Origin: Bacteroidota bacterium
Lineage (GTDB): Bacteria; Bacteroidota; Bacteroidia; Chitinophagales; Chitinophagaceae
Length of the DNA: 52,180 bases
Assembly: GCA_018267675.1 (NCBI GenBank)
Contig: JAFDYA010000175.1
Location: 1-52,180, forward strand
Reading direction: 5' to 3'
In this document: positions 43,509 to 52,180 of the stretch, in pieces
How the letters are laid out: each line of letters opens with the position of its first letter
Position numbering within the stretch: the first letter of the stretch is position 1
The notes under the pieces: generated by a model
What the model saw: the letters and a program-made list of their open reading frames with translations, nothing else
Told to the model about the DNA's origin: nothing
Databases searched by the model: none
Position numbers and translations under genes: made by a program

Positions 43509-43579
43509 AAAATTCTTAGCGCATATCACATTAAACGCACCAGTATTTAATTCAAAAATTCAGTATCTCAATCAAATTT

Positions 43580-46189
43580 ATGCAGAAGTTATTTTTAACT
43601 ATAGCACTAGTCGCAGCGACAGGAATTACACAGGCACAGCCTTGGATGGAGCCGTTTAAAAATCAAGATAAAGTAAAACTTGCCGATGTAGTTACTTATT
43701 TTGAACAAAACAGCAAACTAAATCCAAGCTCCACTCAGCCGGAAAATGTAAATTCAGAAAAAGAAATGAAAGCCGCACTCAAGGAGGGGCACAATTTCCA
43801 ATTTGATCGCTGGCGCTGGTATTGGGAGCAGCATTTGGATCAGGACGGCTACATGGTACCTCATTCAAAAAACTATGAAGAATGGCTCAAGCTGAAGAAT
43901 GAGGAAAAAGGCATAGCAAATAAGACAGCAAAAACCACAAAAAACCTTGTCTCCAACTGGACATTTCAAGGCCCCATAAGCTCACCTGCCAATGGACGTG
44001 GCTTAGGAAGAATACAAACTGTAGTATTTCACCCGACAGACCCCAATACCTTTCTCGTTGGTACGGCGGGTGGAGGTGCCTGGAAGACAACAACCAACGG
44101 AACAAGCTGGACCAATTTGACAGATGGCTTCCCAGTTCTTGGTGTGGCCGATTTGGCGTATAACCCGCTAAATCCCAATGTGATTTACCTAGCTACTGGT
44201 GACCGAGATGCTAATGATAACTCTAGCCTAGGTATATTCCGCTCCAATGACGGTGGAGCGACTTGGAACGTTACCGGCTATACCTTTTTACGAAGTGCTC
44301 AAAAAAGAATTGGCGCTGTTTTAGTCAATCCCAAAGACACAGCTTCTGTTTTAATCGCGTCCTCAGACGGTATTTATAACTCTCGTGATGGGGGGAACAC
44401 ATGGTTGCGCCGTGCATCCGGTAGCTTTCGAGAGCTACTATATAGCCCGGTAGATACCTCAATTGTTTATGCAACCACTACCGATCAGGTTTACCGCTCC
44501 GCAGATGGTGGATTAAGCTGGACAAAAATCACAAATATTTCCGGCGCATCTCGCGTCACCATAGCTGTGACCAAAGCCAACCCCGCGATGGTAAAAGCAA
44601 TTTTTGCCAATTCCAGTGATCAGGGCCTATTGGGTGTCTATACCTCATCCGATACTGGAAAAAGCTTTAGAATTACCTTTATACCATCCGATTGCTCAGA
44701 AAACTATCTAGCCAACAGCCCTGCGCCCAGAACAAGCGACTGCGACGGGCAAGGCTGGTATGATTTGAGCATAGCCATTTCCCCCTTAGATTCCAACAAA
44801 GTATTGATCGGCGGTGTCAATACATGGTATTCAACAAATGGCGGGATCTCTTGGCGTCTTGCCAATCAGTGGTATAGCTCATCAATAACTACTGTAAATA
44901 CAGTCCATGCCGACAAGCACTACATCACCTATCATCCGCTCCGACCCAATGATGTGTACGAATGCAATGATGGAGGCCTATATCGTACTTCCGGCGACCC
45001 ATCCACCATCGGCTGGATGGATTTGACAAACGGTCTAGGGATTACACAATTCTACAGAATGGCAACTGCCGACTACGCAACATGGGCTATCGCTGGTGCA
45101 CAAGATAATGGTAGCAAACGGATGAATAGCCCGTCTAGTTCAACAGAACTTACCGGTGGTGATGGTATGAATTGCGAAATGGACCCATCAAGTGCTTTAT
45201 ATTACTACACTTCCTATCAATACGGTAATATTTATAGGAATAGCACCACCCTTATTTCTCGAAATATCCCGGGCAGACCATCCGGCGCTTGGGTCACTCC
45301 GTTTAAAATTCACCCTAAAGATCCTAGCCGAATTGTTGCAGGGTTTGACAAGATTTACGTTTCCCGAGATCAAGGTGATTCTTGGACGATCAATTCGCCG
45401 ATACTCAGTAGCCAAAAGGTGGCTAGAGTGGTATTTTCCCCTACCGACTGGAACACCATTTATGCCTTATGGAATAATCGCGTGCGCGTCACATTTGACA
45501 ACGGAACCAATTGGAATAGTCTTGACCCCTTCTTGGGTGGGGCACCAAGTGATATTTTAGTGGACATCCGACAAAAAGACCGTATCTGGAATACCTTTAG
45601 TGGATACGGCACCGTAAGGGTTGCGGAATATGACTCTACTAATGGCTGGAACGATATTTCCTACAACCTACCTAATGTACCCGTCAATTGCATTACTCAA
45701 GATACTTCCAACTATACTTTGTATGTAGGTACTGATATCGGTGTGTTTTATTTGCTTCCTGGTCAAGCTTCCTGGACTTTCTATTCTAACAACCTCCCCT
45801 CGGCTGAAGTGACCGACATGGACATTAACTATGGTACAAATGATATCTGGGCTTCCACCTATGGTCGTGGGCTATGGAAATCTCCTCGCTATTATGAAGT
45901 GAACGTGGGCGTATCAATTATTCCTTATGCCGCTAATGCACTCAGCATCGTACCCAATCCTAGTAAAGGATCCTTTGACATAATAGCCAACAATCCAGGC
46001 TTCGCATCGGAAACGGCCACAATTAATATCATCGATATGACCGGTAAATCAGTAGGGAATTCTAAAGTCACTTTTGACCCTTCGGGGAAAGCCCATGTGA
46101 CTGCTCCGGACAATGCGGTCGGCATTTACTTGGTAGATGTAATCACAGACAAGGGCAACCGAGCAAAGGCCAAAATCGTACTTCAATAA
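43580..46189 (+). CDS. Secreted BNR/[12 protein letters not shown] propeller protein with T9SS type A sorting domain
   Basis: The 869-residue protein starts with a signal peptide (MQKLFLTIALVAATGITQAQ). Residues about 130-780 form a large propeller of BNR/Asp-box repeats (SNDGGATW, SRDGGNTW, SADGGLSW, STNGGISW, SRDQGDSW, TFDNGTNW), as in VPS10/[12 protein letters not shown] domains and sialidase-fold glycosyl hydrolases. Blade-ending ASTYGRGLWKS is typical of the group. The C-terminal 80 residues are a type A sorting domain: IVPNPSKGSFDI, INIIDMTGKSVG, AVGIYLVDV, AKAKIVLQ. It should be exported by T9SS to the cell surface or medium. No catalytic residues of a sialidase could be assigned, so the role is probably binding. 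Confidence 0.92.
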   Translation: MQKLFLTIALVAATGITQAQPWMEPFKNQDKVKLADVVTYFEQNSKLNPSSTQPENVNSEKEMKAALKEGHNFQFDRWRWYWEQHLDQDGYMVPHSKNYEEWLKLKNEEKGIANKTAKTTKNLVSNWTFQGPISSPANGRGLGRIQTVVFHPTDPNTFLVGTAGGGAWKTTTNGTSWTNLTDGFPVLGVADLAYNPLNPNVIYLATGDRDANDNSSLGIFRSNDGGATWNVTGYTFLRSAQKRIGAVLVNPKDTASVLIASSDGIYNSRDGGNTWLRRASGSFRELLYSPVDTSIVYATTTDQVYRSADGGLSWTKITNISGASRVTIAVTKANPAMVKAIFANSSDQGLLGVYTSSDTGKSFRITFIPSDCSENYLANSPAPRTSDCDGQGWYDLSIAISPLDSNKVLIGGVNTWYSTNGGISWRLANQWYSSSITTVNTVHADKHYITYHPLRPNDVYECNDGGLYRTSGDPSTIGWMDLTNGLGITQFYRMATADYATWAIAGAQDNGSKRMNSPSSSTELTGGDGMNCEMDPSSALYYYTSYQYGNIYRNSTTLISRNIPGRPSGAWVTPFKIHPKDPSRIVAGFDKIYVSRDQGDSWTINSPILSSQKVARVVFSPTDWNTIYALWNNRVRVTFDNGTNWNSLDPFLGGAPSDILVDIRQKDRIWNTFSGYGTVRVAEYDSTNGWNDISYNLPNVPVNCITQDTSNYTLYVGTDIGVFYLLPGQASWTFYSNNLPSAEVTDMDINYGTNDIWASTYGRGLWKSPRYYEVNVGVSIIPYAANALSIVPNPSKGSFDIIANNPGFASETATINIIDMTGKSVGNSKVTFDPSGKAHVTAPDNAVGIYLVDVITDKGNRAKAKIVLQ

Positions 46190-46207
46190 TCAATTCTAGT
46201 TTTATAA

Positions 46208-46242
46208 GCGCCTTTCGGAATCCGAGAGGCGCTCATTTTTTT
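46208..46242 (+). terminator. Rho-independent terminator after the BNR-repeat protein gene
   Basis: Arms GCGCCTTTCGG (46208-46218) and CCGAGAGGCGC (46222-46232), with one G-U pair and an AAT loop, are followed by seven T. Confidence 0.9.
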
Positions 46243-46265
46243 AAGCGATTTAACCCAACATTGAG

Positions 46266-46937
46266 ATGAGCCTATTAGCATCCGACTACCTAAAATTATG
46301 CAGCTCCTTGCCCGAATCCGTAAGTTTGGTAGCTGTGTCCAAAAAGAAAACACTCGCCGACATACGTACACTCTATGAGCAAGGCCAGCGCGACTTTGGC
46401 GAAAACTACGTCCAGGAATTATTGGATAAGCAGGGACAATTACCCGCAGAAATTCGTTGGCATTTCATCGGTCATCTGCAACGCAATAAAGTAAAAGCAA
46501 TCGTGCCATTTGTACACATGATTCAAAGTGTGGACTCCTTTAAGCTACTCCTGGAAATTAATAAACAAGCAGCTGCTATTGAGCGTAGGCTAGATGTGTT
46601 GCTTCAGGTGCATATCGCTGAGGAAGAGACAAAATTTGGGCTGGACGAAAAAGAAGTGTTTGAACTACTGGAGTATTTCGAAGCCCAGAAAGGTCAATTG
46701 CAACATGTGCGCATCTGTGGGCTGCTGGGGATGGGCACTGCTACAAACGACGAAGGGCAAACCCATAAGGAATTTGCCCGACTACATGCCCTGTTCCTTA
46801 ACCTAAAAGCAGTACAATTTTTGGGGCAAGATCATTTTTCTGTTTGCTCCATGGGCATGAGTGGTGATTACAAAATTGCTATCAGTGAAGGAAGCAATAT
46901 GCTGAGGATCGGTAGTTTGATTTTTGGGCTGCGTTGA
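46266..46937 (+). CDS. YggS/PROSC family pyridoxal-phosphate homeostasis protein
   Basis: The 223-residue alanine-racemase-fold protein carries the PLP-binding lysine in SLVAVSKKKTLADI and the family motifs DFGENYVQELLDK, WHFIGHLQRNKVK, LDVLLQVHIAEEETKFGL, CSMGMSGDYKIAISEGSNMLRIGSLIFG. Members maintain the cellular PLP pool and amino-acid balance and have no known enzymatic reaction. It is 23 bases downstream of a terminator, so it is transcribed separately. Confidence 0.96.
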   Translation: MSLLASDYLKLCSSLPESVSLVAVSKKKTLADIRTLYEQGQRDFGENYVQELLDKQGQLPAEIRWHFIGHLQRNKVKAIVPFVHMIQSVDSFKLLLEINKQAAAIERRLDVLLQVHIAEEETKFGLDEKEVFELLEYFEAQKGQLQHVRICGLLGMGTATNDEGQTHKEFARLHALFLNLKAVQFLGQDHFSVCSMGMSGDYKIAISEGSNMLRIGSLIFGLR

Positions 46938-46998
46938 TCGTTTTATCCTGATCCAACAATAATGTTACTTATACTGTTGATGAGCGAACGTACTCCTG

Positions 46999-48891
46999 CT
47001 ATTTCCTAATCACAATTTCCACGCGCCGGTTTTGATCGCGGTGTTCTTCGGTATCGTTGTCCACAAGACTGTTCGCTTCCCCCCAGCCCTGACTATGGAT
47101 CGTGTTTTCATCCCAACCTTGGGTCATGATAAAATTGCCGACAAGGCGGGCGCGAGTAAACGATAGCTGTTCATTGAGCATTGGCGTACCGGAATTGTCG
47201 GTGTAGCCATTTACATAGATACTGATATTGGGTATGGCTTTCCAGGCTTCCATAACCTGTGCGATTACGGCTTGTGCCGAATCACTCAATTCCACTTTAT
47301 TCTTTGCAAAATAAACACGAGCCACTAAGCTGTCATGAGTAGGTGCCTGATAGTCCGAGGGGAGCAAGGCAAAATTTTTGATAATTGCCGTGCCGGCAGA
47401 GTCAGTAGCGCACCATACCGTATCTTCTCTACTCTGGTAGCTGATGCGATCTGTGTAGAGGTAGTAGGTGTGCCCGACGGGTAGGGAAATAGTATAAGAC
47501 CCATCTCCACGATTACTCAGTACCTGATACAGTTCCTTTCCGGTATTGCTGTCTGTAATGTAGATATTGGAATAGTTGAGGCGTTGTTGTGTCAAGCTAT
47601 CATACACATATCCTTTCAGGCTGAGTACGGCAAGGGGCTTGAATCTGCTCGGTAAGGGGCACTGATACAAATCAAAATTGCTAGCGAGGCTATCCCTATT
47701 GGAAGCTAAGTAGGCGGTGTCGCCGGCAGCATTCAGAGAAAGACTAGTTTCATCAAACACCGAATTGATGGGGATGCCAAGGTTTTCGGCACGGCTCCAG
47801 GTACTGTCCCCAGTCTTGTGACTGACGAAAAGATCCGTGCCTCCCATGCCCGGCCATCCTGTGGATGCAAAGAAGAGTGTTGCATTATCGGCATAGATAA
47901 ATGGAGCTGTTTCATCGCCGGGTGTATTGATTTCCGGCCCAAGATTCCTGGGCATTTGCCATAGGCCACGATCAAATCGGGAAGACCAGATATCCAAACC
48001 ACCATAGCCACCCGGTCGGTTGGAGACAAAATAGAGCTCTCTGTTATCACTGCTCAAACTCGGCATTCCCTCAAACCCAGGCGTATTGATCGTGCCACCA
48101 AAACTCTGCGCAATACTCCAAACACTATCGGCAGTATAGGACATGAATAGGTCGCAGCCACCTTGGTCCCAGCCGGAAAGCGTCCGATTGCCACAGCGTT
48201 GAAAGAACAAATAATGCCCATCCGCTGAAATGAACTGAGCAGACTCTTGCTCCAGCGTATTGGGAGGGGAGCCCATATTACGGGCACTCTGCCAGCCACC
48301 ACAAGTATCCGGAATGGAAAAAAAGAAGTCCTCGTCCTGCCCATGAATTCGGCGGGTGAAATAAAAATGCTTTCCATCGGCAGCAATACTGGGGAAGAGT
48401 TCGGCATCCGGTGTATTGATGCCCCAAAGTGGGCCAACAGGGGTAAGGGGATGGACAACCGGCACCTTTGCACGTTGTTGTTGAATGAACCGAGCTTGTT
48501 GTCTTAGAAGCACCCAAAAACTATCGTTTGTCGTTGGCGGCACCAGCCCAAGTGCCGCATTTTCATTCCCGGAAAGGATAAGGCTTTTCGCCAATTGCTT
48601 AGCAAATACAGTGCTTCCCTTGGGACAAAGTGAATACCCATCTTTCAACACGCTGGCAGCAGCGGCAAATTGGTTCCGGTCCATCAGCCATTGCCCATAG
48701 GTCTGGTAGGCCTGAGTATAACTCCGGTATTCTTTAATGGCTTTGCTGATTTCTCGTTCTGCTTTGGGCCAATTGCGAACAGCTTGATAGCGTTCCGCTT
48801 TCAAATAGGCTCTACGAGCTGCCCCAGGTATTTCCTGCGCCGAACAGCAATACCCGAAAAGCAATAGACAGCAAAAGAGCAATGACTTCAT
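46999..48891 (-). CDS. PorE-like OmpA-family protein (TPR - WD40/PD40 - CRD - OmpA)
   Basis: The ATG at 48891 gives 630 residues with a signal peptide (MKSLLFCCLLLFGYCCSAQ). The domain order is TPR-like helices (about 30-130), PD40/WD40-type blades (about 170-410: GMPSLSSDNRELYFVSNRPGGYGGLDIW, SLNAAGDTAYLASNRD), a carboxypeptidase-regulatory-like fold (about 425-500: LKGYVYDSLTQQRL) and OmpA (about 520-630: VYFAKNKVELSDSAQ, VNGYTDNSGTPMLNEQLSFTRA, RDQNRRVEIVIRK). This is the same architecture as PorE of the type IX secretion system, which ties the outer-membrane ring to peptidoglycan. Bacteroidota have several paralogues, so a T9SS role is an inference from domain layout and the T9SS substrates nearby. 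PorE itself is a lipoprotein; here no clear lipobox is visible. Confidence 0.85.
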   Translation of the reverse strand: MKSLLFCCLLLFGYCCSAQEIPGAARRAYLKAERYQAVRNWPKAEREISKAIKEYRSYTQAYQTYGQWLMDRNQFAAAASVLKDGYSLCPKGSTVFAKQLAKSLILSGNENAALGLVPPTTNDSFWVLLRQQARFIQQQRAKVPVVHPLTPVGPLWGINTPDAELFPSIAADGKHFYFTRRIHGQDEDFFFSIPDTCGGWQSARNMGSPPNTLEQESAQFISADGHYLFFQRCGNRTLSGWDQGGCDLFMSYTADSVWSIAQSFGGTINTPGFEGMPSLSSDNRELYFVSNRPGGYGGLDIWSSRFDRGLWQMPRNLGPEINTPGDETAPFIYADNATLFFASTGWPGMGGTDLFVSHKTGDSTWSRAENLGIPINSVFDETSLSLNAAGDTAYLASNRDSLASNFDLYQCPLPSRFKPLAVLSLKGYVYDSLTQQRLNYSNIYITDSNTGKELYQVLSNRGDGSYTISLPVGHTYYLYTDRISYQSREDTVWCATDSAGTAIIKNFALLPSDYQAPTHDSLVARVYFAKNKVELSDSAQAVIAQVMEAWKAIPNISIYVNGYTDNSGTPMLNEQLSFTRARLVGNFIMTQGWDENTIHSQGWGEANSLVDNDTEEHRDQNRRVEIVIRK

Positions 48892-48954
48892 GTATCCAGC
48901 ACAAGTAAACAAAGCCTTAAAAATAAGCGTCCTGCCGGAATGCAAGTATCAGTT

Positions 48955-48962
48955 TAAATTTG
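48955..48962 (+). promoter_or_regulatory. -7 promoter element TAnnTTTG before the DUF2130 gene
   Basis: TAAATTTG matches the consensus, 34 bases before the ATG at 48997, within the short divergent region shared with the PorE-like gene. Confidence 0.4.
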
Positions 48963-48996
48963 ACTTTCTCGATTTTACCATTCAAATCCATGCTCA

Positions 48997-50274
48997 ATGG
49001 CCAATACCATCACTTGCCCAAACTGCCACAATTCCTTTGAACCAACTGCCGCCTTGGATTCCGCAATTGAAAACGCGGTGCGGTTACAAAGAGAAGAAAT
49101 GATCCGCAAATGGAAAGAAGCTGATGCAAAAAAGCAACAAGAATTCCTAAAGCGCGAAGAGAGCATTGCACAGCAAAGCAAGGCACTACAAGACCAGCGG
49201 GCTCATCTGGACGAAGAGCTGAACCAACGGCTACAAAAGGCATTGGGCGAACAAGAACAAGCTATTCAAAAGAGTTTGCGCCAAAAGATTACAGAAGATT
49301 TTGAGTTGCAACTGAAAAATCTGGAAGAACAAAAACAGGAACAAGCAGAAAGATTAAGAGAAAGTCGGCTTCGGGAACTGGAATTTCTAAAAAATGAAGA
49401 AGCCTATAAACAGAAATCCGAAGAGCAAGAGCTACTACTCCAGCGCACAATCAATCAAGAACGAGAGCGGATAAGACAAGAAGAAAAGAAACATGCCGAT
49501 GCTATCCTAAAGGAAAGAGAAGAACTGCAACACATCAAAACCAAAGAACTAGAAAAACAACTTCAAGATCAGAAAAATCTGATTGAAGAAATGAAGCGGA
49601 AAAGTGAACAGGGTTCTATGCAATTGCAAGGCGATGCAAAAGAAATTTTTGTCGAAGAATTGTTGAGCAATTTGTTCCCTTTTGACCTCATCACCCGTTC
49701 CCGAAAAGGTGTTGAAGAGACTGACCTCAGCCAGGAGGTAATCAACAATTTCCGGCAATCTTGTGGCAAGATTGTGTACGAGATTAAGAATACAAAGACT
49801 TGGAATGAAAAGTGGATTGACAAATTGAAACTGGATATGCGTCAAGGGCAGGCAGAGGCAGCTGTAATTGTCACAAAAACGCTACCTAAAGACTGCGATG
49901 GCTTTATGGAAAAGGACGGTATCTGGGTGTGCAATCAAGAAAACCTACGCATTGTCGCTGCATTACTTCGGGAAGGATTAATCCGAATCTTTGAAGCCAA
50001 CAAGCGAGCAGAAAATGTAGGCGACAAAAAGGAGCTATTGTACAAGTATCTTACCAGTACGGAGTTTCGGCTCAAATGGGAAGCTATTTTGGATGTCTAT
50101 ACTAACCTAAAAGCACAATTGGCTAAGGAGCGGGTGCAAATGCAGAAAATATTCAACGAACGCGAGAAACAGTTGCAGGTATTAATGACTAATTCCGCAG
50201 GATTTATTGGTGATATCCGTGGACTTGGTGGATTGGAGATGATGGATATTGCGATGATAGGGGAGGAAGAGTAG
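48997..50274 (+). CDS. DUF2130 coiled-coil protein
   Basis: The 425-residue protein has a zinc-ribbon-like N-terminus (ITCPNCHNSFEP), a long charged coiled coil (about residues 30-205, rich in Glu/Gln/Lys/Arg), then the DUF2130 domain (about 210-380). Motifs there are GDAKEIFVEELLSNLFPFD, IVYEIKNTKTWNEKWIDKLKLDMRQGQAEAAVIVTK and FMEKDGIWVCNQEN. The domain has features of a restriction-endonuclease-like fold: an EIKNT stretch and QGQAEAAVIVT. Members are widespread, but the biological function is unknown; nucleic-acid metabolism is likely. No partner restriction or methylase gene is near. Confidence 0.87.
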   Translation: MANTITCPNCHNSFEPTAALDSAIENAVRLQREEMIRKWKEADAKKQQEFLKREESIAQQSKALQDQRAHLDEELNQRLQKALGEQEQAIQKSLRQKITEDFELQLKNLEEQKQEQAERLRESRLRELEFLKNEEAYKQKSEEQELLLQRTINQERERIRQEEKKHADAILKEREELQHIKTKELEKQLQDQKNLIEEMKRKSEQGSMQLQGDAKEIFVEELLSNLFPFDLITRSRKGVEETDLSQEVINNFRQSCGKIVYEIKNTKTWNEKWIDKLKLDMRQGQAEAAVIVTKTLPKDCDGFMEKDGIWVCNQENLRIVAALLREGLIRIFEANKRAENVGDKKELLYKYLTSTEFRLKWEAILDVYTNLKAQLAKERVQMQKIFNEREKQLQVLMTNSAGFIGDIRGLGGLEMMDIAMIGEEE

Positions 50275-50479
50275 CGATTTTGTGTAATTCTTCCGTTTAT
50301 CCATAGGAGTACTGTAAATTCGCGGTAATATTTTTTTTAACTCCGGCGAGGATCTTTGTTTTCAACCCAATTCTTTCGTGCAGCACGACACGTTCAATAT
50401 ATTTTATGTTTTTAATTAGTACTAAACTTTTGTGCAGGAAACAGAAACATACCCGCCGTATAAATAAGCAACATTTATT
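50275..50479. other. Intergenic region before ricT
   Basis: The 205 bases are A/T-rich with an eight-T run around 50330 but no stable hairpin in front of it. No exact promoter element or gene was recognised. Confidence 0.4.
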
Positions 50480-51886
50480 ATGGCCTGTGGCAATTGTGGC
50501 ACATCAGGCTCCGGAAAGTCCGGGGGCTGTAGTACCGGAGGGTGTAGTACCCGTATGAATACCCATGATTGGTTGAGTGGAATGCCCTTATCGGATATCG
50601 GGCAACCCTTTACCATCGTTGAAATATCATTTAATAAAGGTAGTCGGAAAGATTTCTTTAGGAATAGTAGCCCACACTTCTTTGAAAAAGGAGAGTGGGT
50701 AGTAGTGGAAGGGGTGAATGGATGGGATGCAGGCCAGGTGAGCCTTCAGGGGGAGTTGGTAAAACTTCAGATGAAGAAATACAACGTAGAGGACAATGCG
50801 GAGATCAAGCGCATCCTACGGTCTGCGAGTGAGCTAGATTTGAAAATTTGTGAAGAAAACAAAGGTCGCCAGCAGGAAATAATGGTGCGGAGCCGCGCTA
50901 TTGCCCGTAGCATGAAGCTGGAGATGAAGATCTCCGAAGTGGAGATCCAAGCTGACGGTAAGAAGGCAACCTTCTTTTATATTGCAGAACATCGCGTAGA
51001 TTTTCGCGAACTGATTAAGGTATATGCCACCGACTTCAAGATGAAAATCGAAATGCGGCAAATCGGTGCCCGTCAGGAAGCAGCGAAAATTGGCGGTATC
51101 GGCTCTTGCGGACGGGAGTTGTGCTGTTCTACTTGGATCACGGACTTCAAAGCGGTCAATATCGCCGCCGCTCGCTACCAAAACCTGTCCATCAATCAAG
51201 TAAAACTATCCGGTCAATGCGGTCGTCTTAAATGCTGCCTCAACTATGAGTTGGATACCTACATGGATAGCCTGAAAGCTTTCCCAACTGATGCTGATTT
51301 GATTGAAACAGCCCAAGGAAAAGCTTCCTTACAAAAGCGGGATATTTTCAGGAATTTGATGTGGTATAGCTATCATGGGAGCAATCAACAATACCCGCTA
51401 ACGATTGAACGGGCCAAAGAAATCCGGGACTTGAACAAGGCCGGAAAAAAGCCCGAAGAGCTCGGATCCGTAGAAATAGAACGTCATAACAAGCCGGAAG
51501 TTGAGCTAGATAAAGGTTTTGTAAATGATGTGGGGCAAATTTCTCTGAAATCCTTGGAGCGAAGTGCGAAGAACCTAAAGAAAAAGAACAAAGAAAAACA
51601 AGCACATTCTAGCCCTACCGGTCAAAATGCTAAAAAGGCAGAGGCTAACAAGCGGAATCAAGCTCCACGCCAGAACAATCCGAATACCAACCAAGGGCTA
51701 AAAGAAACAACGAAAAAAGAAGCCAACCCTCAAAACAGAAATTCGGACCAGGCCGGAAACAATCGTCAGGGTAAACATCCCAAAAACAGACCGCACAAAA
51801 AGCCGCGCAACCAACAGGAGCAAAACGACCCTAATAAGAAAAATACCAGTTCGGAATCCAACACCCCAAATAGTTCCGCTGATTGA
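50480..51886 (+). CDS. ricT: RicT/YaaT (PSP1) family protein with a long basic tail
   Basis: The 468-residue protein begins with a cysteine-rich segment (CGNCG, CSTGGCS). The PSP1 domain follows (about 50-290), with the family cysteines in GGIGSCGRELCCSTWITDF and GQCGRLKCCLNYELDTYMD. In Bacillus, RicT (YaaT) is part of the iron-sulfur Ric complex that works with RNase Y in mRNA processing. Bacteroidota carry this cysteine-rich N-terminal form. Residues about 360-468 are a disordered Lys/Asn/Gln-rich tail that may bind RNA. The N-terminal cysteines probably add another metal or Fe-S site. Confidence 0.92.
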   Translation: MACGNCGTSGSGKSGGCSTGGCSTRMNTHDWLSGMPLSDIGQPFTIVEISFNKGSRKDFFRNSSPHFFEKGEWVVVEGVNGWDAGQVSLQGELVKLQMKKYNVEDNAEIKRILRSASELDLKICEENKGRQQEIMVRSRAIARSMKLEMKISEVEIQADGKKATFFYIAEHRVDFRELIKVYATDFKMKIEMRQIGARQEAAKIGGIGSCGRELCCSTWITDFKAVNIAAARYQNLSINQVKLSGQCGRLKCCLNYELDTYMDSLKAFPTDADLIETAQGKASLQKRDIFRNLMWYSYHGSNQQYPLTIERAKEIRDLNKAGKKPEELGSVEIERHNKPEVELDKGFVNDVGQISLKSLERSAKNLKKKNKEKQAHSSPTGQNAKKAEANKRNQAPRQNNPNTNQGLKETTKKEANPQNRNSDQAGNNRQGKHPKNRPHKKPRNQQEQNDPNKKNTSSESNTPNSSAD

Positions 51887-52058
51887 TCCGAGGTGGTGCT
51901 ACCGCAAGCGGAGGGAGTGATAGCATACGAGCCTTCCGCTCGACTTGTTCCTCAACCTAGGTATTGCGATTACCTATTTGCCACGAAATCTAAGTTCAAA
52001 TACTAAAACGGATCCGGATCGAAAGAAAAAACCCGCTACTGGAGCGGGTTTTTTCTTG
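51887..52058. other. Intergenic region between ricT and tRNA-Leu
   Basis: No gene was recognised. It holds the hairpin at 52026-52054 that probably ends the tRNA transcript, and perhaps ricT from the other side. Confidence 0.5.
52026..52054 (-). terminator. Bidirectional terminator beside tRNA-Leu
   Basis: Arms CCCGCT (52032-52037) and AGCGGG (52043-52048) with a 5-base loop are flanked by runs of six A and six T, giving a 12-base stem that can end transcription from either strand. It starts 5 bases past the tRNA 3' end. Confidence 0.88.
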
Positions 52059-52140
52059 TGCGCGTGGAGGGACTCGAACCCCCATGCCTCGCGGCGCCAG
52101 ATCCTAAGTCTGGTACGTCTACCAATTTCGCCACACGCGC
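52059..52140 (-). tRNA. tRNA-Leu (anticodon UAG, CUA codons)
   Basis: Read on the minus strand, an 82-base cloverleaf is complete. The 7-pair acceptor stem is GCGCGTG with CACGCGC, with discriminator A. The anticodon stem CCAGA/TCTGG has loop CTTAGGA (anticodon bases 52104-52106), then a variable arm typical of leucine tRNAs and the T arm GGGGGTTCGAGTCCCTCC. The CCA end is not encoded. Confidence 0.96.
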
Positions 52141-52180
52141 TTTTGGTGGAGCGCAAATGTACAGCAAGATGTCATTCAAC

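Noticed and set aside
48997-50274. DUF2130 protein considered as part of a restriction or defence system
   Set aside because: No methyltransferase, helicase or toxin-like partner is adjacent; neighbours are housekeeping or envelope genes.
50320-50345. T-run suggesting a terminator after the DUF2130 gene
   Set aside because: No stable hairpin precedes the T-run.

Overview
The window looks like a chromosomal segment of a Bacteroidota bacterium. Three proteins carry C-terminal type IX secretion (T9SS) sorting domains. A PorE-like OmpA protein is present, RicT has the cysteine-rich form, and several start sites are preceded by the Bacteroidota -7 promoter element TAnnTTTG. Many envelope proteins have lipoprotein or Sec signals. 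A Chitinophagales- or Saprospirales-like lineage is likely, but this is inferred from gene content only. Coding density is high and no insertion sequence, CRISPR array or phage gene was seen.

Layout. (1) 1-8.1 kb: a clade II nitrous-oxide reductase cluster on the minus strand, in transcription order lipoprotein cytochrome c, nosZ, a membrane-protein/NosL fusion, nosD, nosF and nosY (cut by the window edge). It faces a Crp/Fnr-type regulator and a polytopic membrane protein on the plus strand, with a perfect FNR/NNR-like palindrome between them. (2) 8.3-11.9 kb: an RNA-processing-type metallo-beta-lactamase protein and metG. (3) 12.0-19.8 kb: a probable iron-uptake operon read in the order imelysin lipoprotein, di-heme DUF1111 oxidoreductase, second imelysin-like lipoprotein, HTTM membrane protein and FecA-like TonB receptor, with a Fur-box-like site upstream. 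(4) 19.9-23.7 kb: an SMR transporter, a GreA/Rnk-like protein, TerC, and atpD-atpC with a strong terminator. (5) 23.8-28.6 kb: a giant T9SS type B surface protein flanked by 52-bp direct repeats (51/52 identical). (6) 28.9-33.9 kb: a GEVED T9SS protein, trmN6-tsaD, and a short operon containing atpZ but no F0 genes, ending in a SprT-like protein. (7) 34.1-37.7 kb: a membrane pyrophosphatase fused to an OmpA peptidoglycan-binding domain, then an outer-membrane barrel. (8) 37.7-52.2 kb: a ferredoxin-type reductase divergent from a class D beta-lactamase-like lipoprotein, metF, a beta-propeller/cytochrome-like lipoprotein, folB, a small lipoprotein, a sortilin/BNR-repeat T9SS protein, a YggS-type PLP protein, a PorE-like protein, a DUF2130 protein, ricT and tRNA-Leu(UAG).

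How the genes work together. The nos genes form a membrane-tethered N2O respiration module: the cytochrome c lipoprotein probably feeds NosZ, and NosDFY and NosL supply copper-site maturation. The second module appears to take up iron across the outer membrane and handle it in the periplasm. The most unusual architectures are the pyrophosphatase-OmpA fusion, the membrane-protein/NosL fusion, and the repeat-bounded giant adhesin. No homology search was run. Family calls rest on motifs read directly from the translated sequence.
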